Positions 46,455-55,013 of a DNA stretch of 64,000 bases are shown piece after piece; position 1 is the stretch's first letter, and every line of letters starts with the position of its first letter. The stretch is from Ktedonospora formicarum. GTDB lineage: Bacteria > Chloroflexota > Ktedonobacteria > Ktedonobacterales > Ktedonobacteraceae. A program made the position numbers and the translations under genes. Where the stretch lies: NCBI RefSeq assembly GCF_016587355.1, contig NZ_BNJF01000004.1, positions 310,001 to 374,000 of the forward strand, given 5' to 3'. Under the pieces are notes generated by a model. The model saw nothing but the letters and a program-made list of their open reading frames with translations, was not told the origin of the DNA and did not search any database.

Positions 46455-47894
46455 CTGTCTTTTACCCACATTTTACAATTTGCTACAATGGGGAAATGAA
46501 CATCCAGACAGTATTGGACCCGGAAGCATGGGCAGAACAAACATTTGGGCAAGTGCAGTTGCGAGATATGCGGCGGACGAGGCGAGCTGTCCAGGCGGCG
46601 TGTGCCATTGCACGTGATGCCTCAGCCTCGTTGCCCAAACAACAACAGAATTGGAAAGGGGTGCGCATCCTTGTATCGCTGGCTTCATGAACCCGACGTC
46701 ACCTTCGAAGCGCTCGTGCAGCCTCATCAGCAGCAGACCCGAGAACGCATGCAAGCAGAGAGAGTTGTCCTTGCTGTGCAGGATACAACCGAGATTGATC
46801 TCTCCCACCGAGGCAAGATGGCTGGCATTGGGCAAATTGGCAATGCCAAAGGGCGTGGTTTCCATCTGCAAACAGTACTGGCGGTACAACCGGAGACCAG
46901 AGCCGTTCTCGGATGCCTGGCCCAAAAGCCGTTTGTTCGTCTCCCAGCTCCAAAGAACGAGCAACGGTATCAGAGGCGGCATCGAGAGCAGCGCGAAACG
47001 GATGTGTGGATGCAGATGATCGAGCACGTTGGCCCCTCGGCTGCTGATGGCCTGTTGGTGCATGTGGGGGATCGAGGAGCGGATATGTTTCCTTTCTTTC
47101 GGGCTTGCGTCTCGACTCAGACGCACTTTGTGGTGAGAGCGGCTCACAATCGCCGAGTCGAGGCCCAAGAGGAAGAGCTTGGTCATCTTTTGGATCGGGT
47201 TCGTGCCTGGTCCAATCAGGATCAGCGTCCCTTTGCGGTCCCAGCCTCTCATGGGAGAGCAGGTCGAGAAACGACGCTTCAGATCAGCTTTGGGCAAGTC
47301 AGTATTCTGCCCCCCTGCAATGATCCACGTGGGAGCAAGGACCCTCTGCCCTTGTGGGTGGTCCGTGTCTGGGAACCAGAGCCACCTGAAAGCGTGGAGC
47401 CTCTGGAGTGGATCTTGCTCACCTCAATGCCCATACATGCCGACGAGCAAGCCTGGGAGCGGGTTGCATGGTATCGCTGCCGTTGGATCGTCGAAGAGTA
47501 TCATCAGTGCCTGAAAACCGGGTGTCGCATCGAGGAGCGACAGATGCAAAGCGCGGATCGCCTGATGCGCCTGCTGGGTCTGTTCTCTGCAGTGGCCGTG
47601 CGTCTGCTGCAACTGCGTACGTTCTCCCAACAGACGCCGGATCGTCCAGCATCTGAGGTGGTTGAAGTCCAAGCCGTTGCCATCATCGCGACGCGAACAG
47701 CGCAGTCACCCTCGATGCTGACGGGAAAAGCCTTTTGGATCGAGGTCGCCCGCATGGGGGGGTATCTGGCTCGTGCTGGCGATGGCCCGCCGGGATGGAA
47801 AACGCTCTGGAAGGGCTGGCTCCAGGTACAAACCTTGCTTGAAGGCGTTCATCTTGCTTCTCACCTCTCTTTGTAAGATGTGGGTAAAAGACAG
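46455..47894 (+). mobile_element. IS4-family element (1440 bp)
   Basis: Terminal repeats of 24 bp with one mismatch lie at 46455-46478 and 47871-47894 (beginning CTGTCTTTTACCCACAT). Both ends are flanked by TCTTTCAAGG (46445-46454 and 47895-47904), a 10-bp target duplication. Insertion was into the loop of a GC-rich hairpin. Confidence 0.92.
46496..47876 (+). CDS. IS4-family transposase (frameshifted as read)
   Basis: The N terminus from ATG 46496 reads EAWAEQTFGQVQLRDMRRTR, typical of Tn5/IS4 transposases, then the frame fails. The rest continues in another frame with SLYRWLHEPDVTFEAL, LAVQDTTEIDLS (first Asp), HVGDRGADMFPFF (second Asp) and YRCRWIVEEYHQCLKTGCRI (Glu). Dropping one G from the G4 run at 46658-46661 joins the two (NWKGCASLYRWL). 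The restored protein is about 459 aa. Confidence 0.85.
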
Positions 47895-48063
47895 TCTTTC
47901 AAGGCGGGGATGAATCGCCGTTCCTTTGAAGGCGCAGGCGTGGGGCAAATCCTCACAACAACGGATGGTGAAGGACTTGACGAGATGCGACGTTGCTGCT
48001 ATACTTGCTCTTGCATAGAATATCTGTTCCAACGTCACATGAGCCAGGAGGAAGGGAGCTGGG

Positions 48064-50331
48064 ATGAAGAAGAAGGGCCAGGCGACAAAAACACACCCAC
48101 GAGCCACGAGCACCCCCACATTTCTGCTGGAACTTCCGCTTCAGGTGAACGCTGGGCAGGCCAGGCGTGTACGTGCCCATCTGGAAGCGGCCCGTCAGCT
48201 CTACAATGCCATCCTCTCCCTGGGACAACGCCGCCTGCGCCGCATGCGCGCTGATCCCGCCTGGCAAGAGGCTCGCTCCATCCCTCGCACCGACAAGGCC
48301 GAGCGAGCGGCCGCCTTCTCTGCCTTGCGCAGAGCCCATGGCTTCACCGAAGCCGCCTTCCATCACACGGTCAAAGGCTTGCGTGTGGGCTGGATCGCCG
48401 AGCATGTTGAGGCGGTACTGGCTCAAACCCTGGCGAGTCGTGCCTACCGTGCCCTCAATCGTGTCTGCCTCGGCCAGGCCAGGCGCGTGCGTTTTAAGAG
48501 CCGCGGACGAGGCTTCAGCAGCGTCGAGAACAAGCGTCATGACACGGGCCTGCGCTTTGTCTTGCAGCCACCCGAGAAGGGAAACGCCGGGTTTCTGCTC
48601 TGGAACGGGGACTGCCTTCCAGCCCTCATCGATTGGGAGGATGAGGTGGCGGCTCATGGGCTGAGGCATCGCATCAAATACGCTCGTCTCCTCCAACGCC
48701 CTGCTAGCAGCCCCAGAGCGGCCGGAGCCGATGCGGAAGGAGACTGCTACGGTGTGCAACTGGTCCTGGAGGGTACTCCTCTCCGCAAACCGAAGCACAC
48801 GGTTGGGCAAGGGATCGTGGGAGCTGACCTGGGTCCATCGACCCTGGCGCTCGTTCCTCAGCAGGGGGAGGCCAGCCTACAGGTGTTGTGCACGGAGTTG
48901 ACTCCTGACGCCAAAGCCATTCGTCGGTTGCAGCGACGGATGGATCGGCAACGGCGAGCGGCCAACCCAGAGCACTACGACGAGAAGGGACGCCTCAAGA
49001 AGCAGGGAGCCAGGAAGCGGCGGTGGAAGCTGAGCAAGCGCTATCACGCCACGCGGCGACAAAAAGCCAGCAGGGAGCGTCGCCTGGCGGCGCACCGCAA
49101 GAGCCTGCATGGTCGCAAGGTGCATGAGGTGATGGCGCTGGGCAATACCATCATCCTGGAAAAGATTTCCTACAAGGCCTGGCAAAAGACTTTTGGCAAG
49201 AGCGTGGGACTGAGAGCACCAGGGATGTTTGTAGCATGGTTGAGAGTGCGCCCAAAGAGGCGTCTGATCTTCTGTCGTGCGAGAGCACGACCTCACTCAG
49301 GCGAGGTGAGTAACGCGGCACCTTACTTCCAGCCGAAAGGTATGGGGGGACTGTAGCATGGTTGCTGAAACGTCTCTTGAAGCTCTACTACCAAGAGCCA
49401 GACGAGAGGCAGCGAGGCCGTCCAAGGCAAAGGCTTGATGGCTTGAACCCTAGTCGTGGTGGAATTCATGCGTCCGATGGGATTGGTAGAATTGCCCATG
49501 CCTGATGAGCACAATGAACGTCTCAAGCGTTGTGCTCGCCTGCATCAGGACCAGCCCGTAGGGAACGGGAAACGACGAACGGGGTGCCTACAGACGGAGC
49601 GAAGATCAGGTGTAACTTGGGGATCGCCTACCATCCGCGAGGATCAAGGCGACGGAGTGGCGGTAGTAGCGAGTCATCTTGTGACAAAGTGAAGCGCCAC
49701 AGGAGGCCAGACTCAAGAAGCGATGGTTGGCACGGATGTGTCAGCAGACCATCGTGGGAGTTGCGTTGAAAAGACGCAGGCCTCTGGAGAGCCTGGTGCA
49801 TGGAAATCGTGCATGCCATGGTTCGGGGGAGGGCCGTTGGAAAAGGGCTGGCGTGAGCCAGTACCTCGCTGGCGGCCTATCCTACCGCACCGTTGCAAGC
49901 ACAGGCGGCACCCTGGTGGCGCGTCCCCACACGCACCACAGCGCTGAGCCAATGGTGTCATGGCTGTGGCAAGCGGGTGAAGAAACCGCTCTCTCAGCGC
50001 TGGCATCAGTGCGAGTGTGGTGTGGGTCCCGTGCAGCGCGATCTCTACTCGGCGTTTCTGGCTGCCTATCTTAATCCAAGAGATCCCATCCCCTCGTGTG
50101 CCCGATACGCGTGCGTATTGGGAAGGTGCGGAGGCGCGCCTGCGGGCAGCACACGAGTGTCTCATCCAACGCGCGAAAGAGGGGCAGGACCTGCCCCAAA
50201 GCTTGGGTCTGACTCGAGCCAGAGCGCGTCTGCCCGAAAGTCCAGGGGAACCACCACTAGAGCTCGTCCTCCCACAGCCGTGGGACGGGTGGGAAGCGTG
50301 GGCCGAACCCCTGGAACCCCCGCTGCTTTAG
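48064..50331 (+). pseudogene. tnpB: TnpB (IS200/IS605 family), split by a group II intron and frameshifts
   Basis: RNA-guided nuclease of IS605-type elements. ATG 48064 follows GGAGGAAGGGAG. The first part carries the N-terminal helical/REC-like region, the RuvC-I motif GADLGPSTLALV and RuvC-II ILEKISYKAWQ, then is cut after GMFVAWLR at 49245. After the intron it resumes at 49886 with RTVASTGGTLV, the zinc finger CHGCG...CECG, RDLYSAFLAAYL and a tail ending EPPLL at the stop 50329-50331. Two one-base changes in C4 runs (49925-49928 and 50090-50093) shift the frame; dropping one C at each restores ARPTRTTALSQWC and PIPRVPDTRAYW. As read the gene cannot give a full protein. Confidence 0.85.
49246..49885 (+). 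ncRNA. ORF-less group II intron inside tnpB
   Basis: The 5' end GTGCGCCC fits the GUGYG consensus. Domain V is at 49789-49824: GAGCC pairs with GGTTC, the inner helix is capped by a GAAA-type loop, and the 3' strand carries a bulge as in known domain V. A domain VI-like stem follows, with a candidate branch A seven nt before the 3' end (CCTATCCTAC). TCTCAA at 49521-49526 could be EBS1 for TTGAGA just before the insertion point. The intron is 640 nt, in the sense strand, and joining the flanks keeps the tnpB frame (WLR-RTVAST). No reverse-transcriptase gene is inside. Confidence 0.82.
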
Positions 50332-50338
50332 CACGGGG
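50318..50338 (+). other. IS605-type right-end hairpin over the tnpB stop codon
   Basis: CCCCG at 50318-50322 pairs with CGGGG at 50334-50338, and TGC with GCA around a TTTA loop, with one bulged C. The tnpB stop lies within it. Such 3' structures form the end of the element and of the guide (omega) RNA in TnpB systems. Confidence 0.65.
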
Positions 50339-50372
50339 AGCTTCAGGTGGCTACACTGGTCAGACTCTAGCG

Positions 50373-50518
50373 ATGCTTTCGGGTCGGCCTCGGGCCTACG
50401 GTTATCGCCACACCGAGCGATTTCTGGCTGAGTTGGCAGTTATTGGAGCAAATGCCGCTCTCACCGAAGCGCTCGCGCGCTGGACTGCTTTGCTGTGGAA
50501 GCCAAGGCTGCAGGAGAG
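50373..50518 (+). pseudogene. Transposase N-terminal fragment (tentative)
   Basis: The stretch RPRAYGYRHTERFLAELAVI and ALTEALARWTALLWKP resembles the N-terminal part of transposases that begin with a GYRHxERFL helix. It is cut after the WKP motif and runs into DNA that matches the sequence upstream of the first DUF3102 copy. The family is not certain. Confidence 0.35.
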
Positions 50519-50602
50519 AGTGGGTCTTGCTTCCACCTCAGTCGCTGGTCATCCCACCAGCACCCACCCTGGAGAAGACGATACATCAGAAGGAGACCCC
50601 CC

Positions 50603-51616
50603 ATGAACCACGATGATCCTCGCTCCCAGACATCGGGAGTCGCCCAGCCGATACCGATCACTGAGCAGATCCAACCTGACACTCTTTCCTTTGGGTATGA
50701 GGCGCTTTCGCCCCAGGATCGCGCCTTTGTCGAGCAGAAGACCGCCGAAACCCTGCATTTGTTGCGACGTACAGCGGAGGGGGCCATTGCCATTGGCTAT
50801 AACCTCCAGGCGGTGCGTGAACGGCTTCCGCATGGACAGTTTATGCAGTGGGTGCAGCGTGAACTGGGGATGCGACGGCAAACCTGCCAGAATTTCCTGA
50901 ATGTGGCCTCTGCCTATGGTGAGCGTCTCCATCTCGCCAAGCAGCTCCCGCTCAAAGTGCTCTATGAGCTGGCAGCCGCGCCTGAAGCGATTCGCCAACA
51001 GGTCGAGACGACTCAGATCCCGACCACCATCGACGCCATTCGGGCTGCAAAAGCGGACCTCAAAGCCGCGCAAGAAGCTGAGATGCAAGCAAGGCGAGAG
51101 ACGGAGGTCATGCGACAGGAACTCGCAAACCTGCAAGCGCGCTCCGAGGAGATCGAGCGTGCACGGACGGATGCACAAGAGGCTTTGTTCCACCTACAAG
51201 GGGAACGGCAGAGCTGGGAGCAAGAGATGCATGAGGAGGGAAAAGAGCCAATCATTCCACCAGACATCGAGCAACGCCTGCATACGCTTCACACGCAGAT
51301 TGAGACCCTCACCACCCAACGAGATGCCCTCTCAGCTCAGGTTGCGAAGATGGGTGAGCAGATGCGTGGGGCTGTACTGCAACACAACGCCCTCCCGGCG
51401 GCACAGAAGTTTCGTCAGCGCTGGCGCAAAGTGGCAGCAGACATGCTTCTCAGTGGCACGCAATTTATCGCCCAGCAGCCCTCGCCATTAGAACTCGAAG
51501 GGCTAGAGATGGAGGATTGGACAACCCTGGAGCGCATTGAGGCGCTCCTTGAGCAGGTACAGAAGATGGTCCAGCATATCCATACCACCTCATCGCATGT
51601 CATCGATGCGAAGTAA
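50603..51616 (+). CDS. DUF3102-type protein, copy 2
   Basis: A 337-aa protein the same length as copy 1 (19486-20499) and nearly identical along it, including the DUF3102 domain (residues 35-125), the coiled coil and the KFRQRWRKVAADMLLSG end. ATG 50603 follows AGAAGGAGA, as in copy 1; the open frame upstream is a chance extension. Unlike copy 1 it is not part of a conjugation operon. Similarity with copy 1 continues about 40 nt upstream of the start, so the block was duplicated with flanking DNA. Confidence 0.78.
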   Translation: MNHDDPRSQTSGVAQPIPITEQIQPDTLSFGYEALSPQDRAFVEQKTAETLHLLRRTAEGAIAIGYNLQAVRERLPHGQFMQWVQRELGMRRQTCQNFLNVASAYGERLHLAKQLPLKVLYELAAAPEAIRQQVETTQIPTTIDAIRAAKADLKAAQEAEMQARRETEVMRQELANLQARSEEIERARTDAQEALFHLQGERQSWEQEMHEEGKEPIIPPDIEQRLHTLHTQIETLTTQRDALSAQVAKMGEQMRGAVLQHNALPAAQKFRQRWRKVAADMLLSGTQFIAQQPSPLELEGLEMEDWTTLERIEALLEQVQKMVQHIHTTSSHVIDAK

Positions 51617-51658
51617 AAAGATAGCCCATTCTGGTCTGATGACTCTAAAGAGAAGGAG

Positions 51659-51690
51659 AAAGGGTGTGCGCACGCTGTAGCACGCCCTTT
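51659..51690. terminator. Bidirectional terminator hairpin, copy 2
   Basis: AAAGGGTGTGC at 51659-51669 pairs with GCACGCCCTTT at 51680-51690, between the convergent DUF3102 and immunity-like genes. It is the same structure as at 24642-24673. Confidence 0.8.
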
Positions 51691-51708
51691 CTCATGAAGG
51701 AACCGGAA

Positions 51709-52296
51709 TCATTTCTTGTCTTCTGGAGCGCTGGTTGTCGGCCAGTTGAGGATGTACAGCACAGTCAGTGCATCGTCATGGAACTGATATCCCAGGCGAA
51801 ACGGTGAGGACAGATGCATCTGTGAAAAGATCCCGCTTTCGATCAGTCGCTCAAACACATGCCAGATGACAATCCGGATATTCCCTTCCATGTAATCGTC
51901 GGCTCTCTCACGCCCTTCGGGATAGGCATCGCTGGAAACGAATTCCTGCCATCCTTCAAAATAGACCTCTCTATAGGGGGCATAGGCAAAGAGGTCGACA
52001 TTTGCAGTATATTCAACAATGTCTTGAGAGAGATAGTAACGAGCATACTGCCATGAGTTTGCGCTTTGAAGCATCTCCTCCCTTTGCTTAAAAATAGATT
52101 GTTGGTCGTCTTGGGCCATGCGGAGTGCATTGTGAGGCGTGTCAAGAAAAAGAGAGAAATCTCCATCTGTGGGTATCCACCCATACGCGAAAAAAGAGCA
52201 AGTCTCATCGGGATGTTCTTCCGCAAATTGGAGAAGTGCTGATTTTCCCTCAAGAAAAAGACTCTCCTCAACCTCATGCCAATCTGGAGCAGGCAT
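51709..52296 (-). CDS. Immunity-like DUF4303-type protein, copy 2 (intact)
   Basis: A 195-aa soluble protein from ATG 52296, which has AAGGAG nine nt upstream. Notable segments are DWHEVEESLFLEGKSALLQF, CSFFAYGWIPTDGDFSLFL, NALRMAQDDQQSI and a C-terminal SPFRLGYQFHDDALTVLYIL. The pattern resembles DUF4303-type proteins; this is tentative. It lies downstream of an orphan Rhs tail and an unknown gene on the same strand, where immunity genes of polymorphic toxins are usually kept. Copy 1 at 24692-25295 is disrupted. Confidence 0.6.
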   Translation of the reverse strand: MPAPDWHEVEESLFLEGKSALLQFAEEHPDETCSFFAYGWIPTDGDFSLFLDTPHNALRMAQDDQQSIFKQREEMLQSANSWQYARYYLSQDIVEYTANVDLFAYAPYREVYFEGWQEFVSSDAYPEGRERADDYMEGNIRIVIWHVFERLIESGIFSQMHLSSPFRLGYQFHDDALTVLYILNWPTTSAPEDKK

Positions 52297-52477
52297 TATC
52301 ATGTTCTCCTTTTGATCTTGTTTCTTTAAGAAGCGCCAAACCAGACCCATAATATGCTCATTCGAGGGGCTTCGAGAGAAGATTTTAAGCCTCTTTACAA
52401 TATACGATAGCTATTCCCGCTTTCCATTTGAGGGATAAAATCAACCGTTCCTCAATATGAGGAAACATAATAGCGTT

Positions 52478-53230
52478 TTATCGATACAGCTTATGAAAAT
52501 GCTCGGCTTCTTGATCTGTCAGAAGAAAACCAAAATATTGTAACCGCTCCATTGTCGTTTCTAGCAGAGAAAATCTCTCACACTCTTGTTGTTTTTGAAC
52601 GAGCCAGCTATGCTGTCGCCAAAGACCATCCATCGAAAGCGCGTACCCAGTGACAATACTACGTTTTTCTTTCTGTTTCTCCCAATGCCAGGCTACATTG
52701 GAATGACATTCACGAGCTTCTCCAGGTATGAGCTCTCTAGGTCCATGAAAGGCTTTTCCTCGCTCTAATAAAGCCTCTATATCCGGCTCGTATCTGTAAA
52801 CCATTCGCTTCCCTCCGAGAAGAAGTAATTGTTGCTCTAAAGGAAGTAATGGGACAGGAACGGTTTCTTGAATAGGTGTTTCCTGTTGAGGGTGCAAAGA
52901 AAGTGTTCCCCAGTCATCTGGGTTGGAAAGTTGAATCCAGATCTCATCTGAAGGAATGTCTGGAATTGGACGTCTTGAGCGCTTTCTGTAGTAGCAGTAG
53001 CAGAAAAATTCTGCCAGTTGATCCCAATTGACGTTATGAAGATCCATATCCAAAGAAGGACCAATGGTATGCTCTGCAATGCTGGCAGAAATCATGGACC
53101 TCAATGTATTTTTCGCGTCGTGTCGAGAGCTTCCCTCCTGAACCCAAGAATTGAAGGTTGAGAGTAAGTTGTCTCTCCATTCAGCATTGGCCCAGATAAG
53201 CCTTAGTAAAGACGTTGTCTGATAAACCAC
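52478..53230 (-). CDS. Unknown protein directly downstream of the Hint toxin fragment
   Basis: A 250-aa frame with no clear ATG; GTG 53230 has GGAG 11 nt upstream. A notable stretch is ARECHSNVAWHWEKQKEKRS followed by GYALSMDGLWRQHSWLV, where conserved-looking Cys and His could be functional. The frame is open without interruption back to the TGA that ends the Rhs-Hint gene and is in phase with it (17 codons between), so it might once have been joined to that protein or be read through. By position it is a candidate immunity gene. No family assigned. Confidence 0.5.
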   Translation of the reverse strand: MVYQTTSLLRLIWANAEWRDNLLSTFNSWVQEGSSRHDAKNTLRSMISASIAEHTIGPSLDMDLHNVNWDQLAEFFCYCYYRKRSRRPIPDIPSDEIWIQLSNPDDWGTLSLHPQQETPIQETVPVPLLPLEQQLLLLGGKRMVYRYEPDIEALLERGKAFHGPRELIPGEARECHSNVAWHWEKQKEKRSIVTGYALSMDGLWRQHSWLVQKQQECERFSLLETTMERLQYFGFLLTDQEAEHFHKLYR

Positions 53231-53281
53231 TGTTCCATTATCTCCACTTAAATATAAAATCCATGCATCTCCGGGCCAGGT

Positions 53282-54463
53282 TCAGTCAAGGTAAAGGATT
53301 CTCTCCATTCCAAGATGGTGCCAGATATGTTTTTGAAAGTGATTTTCTTTTAGAGTATCATTTTCAAATCCACAATTGTGTACAACCCCAAGCCCATCGC
53401 TGACGGTGAAGGTGTGATCCTGCGCCACCTCCAAGTTATACATAGTGCTTGTGCCAGCAACCACATTCCAGGCAACGAGTGTACCCACACTGCCATCGGC
53501 GCGGATCAGGTGTAAGCTAACATCTAGGTGCGCCACCTCCACAAAGCCCTTTTCCTGGGTGAGGAAGGGGTGCTTCTTGTTGGTATGCACTGTGTCTATT
53601 TGCTGGACGGGATGACCTTGCTTATCCTTGGTGGTGTAGGCAATGGCAAGATCGACCAAGTCATCGTCGTGGTTGATCCAGACATGCTTGATGGGCTCGA
53701 GCTCCATCTTCTTGGTCGTGGGGTTATACGCCCAGACCTTCTCACCGGCCTTGAGTGTGCCAATGGCTTGCTCGCCAGTGGCGGTGGCAACAGGGGTATC
53801 GAAGGTGAAGCTACAGGCATGCTCAGCAATGTCCTCTGCTCCGTGCTCAGCAATGTCTTCGGCTCCATGAGCTGCGGCATCTTCCGCCGCATGAGCGAGT
53901 AGTTCCTCGCCGCCCTTGGCAGCCAGTTCTGCGATACGAGCCTCTTCGCCGAAGCCGGCAACCATGGACATCTCCATGGTTAGGTTCATCGCCAGATCGG
54001 CGGCAGCCCACAGCTTATCCCAGCCACTGGTATCGCTGCTGGTGAGGGTCCCAACATCGTTGACCATGGAGGAGATACCCAGGAACATATCCACGCCAGA
54101 CCACAGCAGGTGCCCGGCATTGGTTGCCCATGAGACGATAGGGTCTGGTGGCGGAGGAGGTGGTGCCGCTGGTCTGGGTTTGGGCATTGGTGGTGGCGGT
54201 GGGAAGGCTGGATGCACCACGGGGCGATAGACGCCACTGTTCCAGGTGCCAATGACCGTTGGAGGGGCTGGACTCCAGGGGACGGTCTCGTAGAGCTTGC
54301 CTCCACTGATCCAGGCTCGTTCGTCCTTGTTTCCTATAAAGGCGTTACCGGTAGGATCGGTGCGCGACTCTGGATTGCCACCCACGTAGTCATAAGGGTC
54401 CATGCCCTGCATAAAGAGCTCCAGACCTTCTCGCATCGTCTGCTGATTGCCAAAGACAATCAA
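53282..54463 (-). CDS. Orphan Rhs C-terminal tail with Hint (intein-like) pre-toxin domain
   Basis: About 393 aa. The start GMDPYDYVGGNPESRTDPTG is the conserved end of an Rhs core, so the long N-terminal YD-repeat body is missing; a stop lies just upstream and only TTG is available as start. A Pro-rich linker follows, then repeats of AEDIAEHG, then a Hint domain from Cys217 (ACSFTFDTPVATATGEQAIG) to VVHNC at 363-364. Hint domains release the C-terminal toxin by autocleavage, but only about 30 residues follow here, too few for a known toxin. The protein is thus a remnant at the edge of an IS insertion. Confidence 0.75.
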   Translation of the reverse strand: MIVFGNQQTMREGLELFMQGMDPYDYVGGNPESRTDPTGNAFIGNKDERAWISGGKLYETVPWSPAPPTVIGTWNSGVYRPVVHPAFPPPPPMPKPRPAAPPPPPPDPIVSWATNAGHLLWSGVDMFLGISSMVNDVGTLTSSDTSGWDKLWAAADLAMNLTMEMSMVAGFGEEARIAELAAKGGEELLAHAAEDAAAHGAEDIAEHGAEDIAEHACSFTFDTPVATATGEQAIGTLKAGEKVWAYNPTTKKMELEPIKHVWINHDDDLVDLAIAYTTKDKQGHPVQQIDTVHTNKKHPFLTQEKGFVEVAHLDVSLHLIRADGSVGTLVAWNVVAGTSTMYNLEVAQDHTFTVSDGLGVVHNCGFENDTLKENHFQKHIWHHLGMERILYLD

Positions 54464-54656
54464 CAGATACTTTCCACCATATTGATGCGCTTTCTAGCAG
54501 AAAAAACGCTGGGTATGTAAGGGACGATCTTTTTTTTACCTCTCCTTGACTCTTGAAAAGCCCTGTCAATCCTTCTGGGTGTAATTCAGATTTTTGCAAA
54601 AAGACAAAGATGGTACACTGAGGAGGAGACAAGCGAGAGAAAAGAGAGGAGAGGGT

Positions 54657-55013
54657 ATGAAGCAGCAAGAGGACGATCAGCAATGGGAGCAAAGAAGCCA
54701 GCAGGTAGCCAAGAGTATGCAAGAGTGGCGGCTTGCCCATCCCCAAGCGACCTTAGCCGACATCGAGGAGGCGGTTGACCAACAGATGAACGAGCTACGA
54801 GCGAGAATGATCGAGGATCTCGCTCAAGCCAACCAAGCAGACCAAGGAACCGGTCGGAGTAAGCCGGTGGCCTGTCCAGAGTGTGGGAAACGGATGCAAG
54901 TGCGTGGCAAGCGAGAGCGCCGACTGCAAACGCAAGGAGGACAAGAAGTCACCCTGATTCGTGAGTATCAGAGCTGCCCTCATTGTGGGTACAGCTTTTT
55001 TCCCCCTCGATGA
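54657..55013 (+). CDS. ISKra4-family transposase, ORF A (copy 2)
   Basis: 118 aa from ATG 54657 (GGAGAGG just upstream). It has the helical part MQEWRLAHPQATLADIEEAV and a zinc-ribbon end with CPECGKRM and CPHCGYSFFPPR. The end is the same as ORF A of copy 1. The stop follows the T6C5 run at 54996-55006, where a -1 shift leads into ORF B. Confidence 0.85.
   Translation: MKQQEDDQQWEQRSQQVAKSMQEWRLAHPQATLADIEEAVDQQMNELRARMIEDLAQANQADQGTGRSKPVACPECGKRMQVRGKRERRLQTQGGQEVTLIREYQSCPHCGYSFFPPR

Larger units (their letters stand above)
46439..47909 (+). other. IS605-type end hairpin split by an IS4 element
   Basis: CCCCGC at 46439-46444 and GCGGGG at 47904-47909 would form a stem with a 9-nt loop if the IS4 element (46455-47894) and one copy of its 10-bp target duplication were removed. 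Such hairpins mark the ends of IS200/IS605-type elements; here it would be the left end of the tnpB element. The end assignment is inferred. Confidence 0.5.

Noticed and set aside
47953..48810. Minus-strand frame of 285 aa opposite tnpB
   Set aside because: It is antisense to the TnpB N-terminal part, which has a good ribosome site and family motifs.
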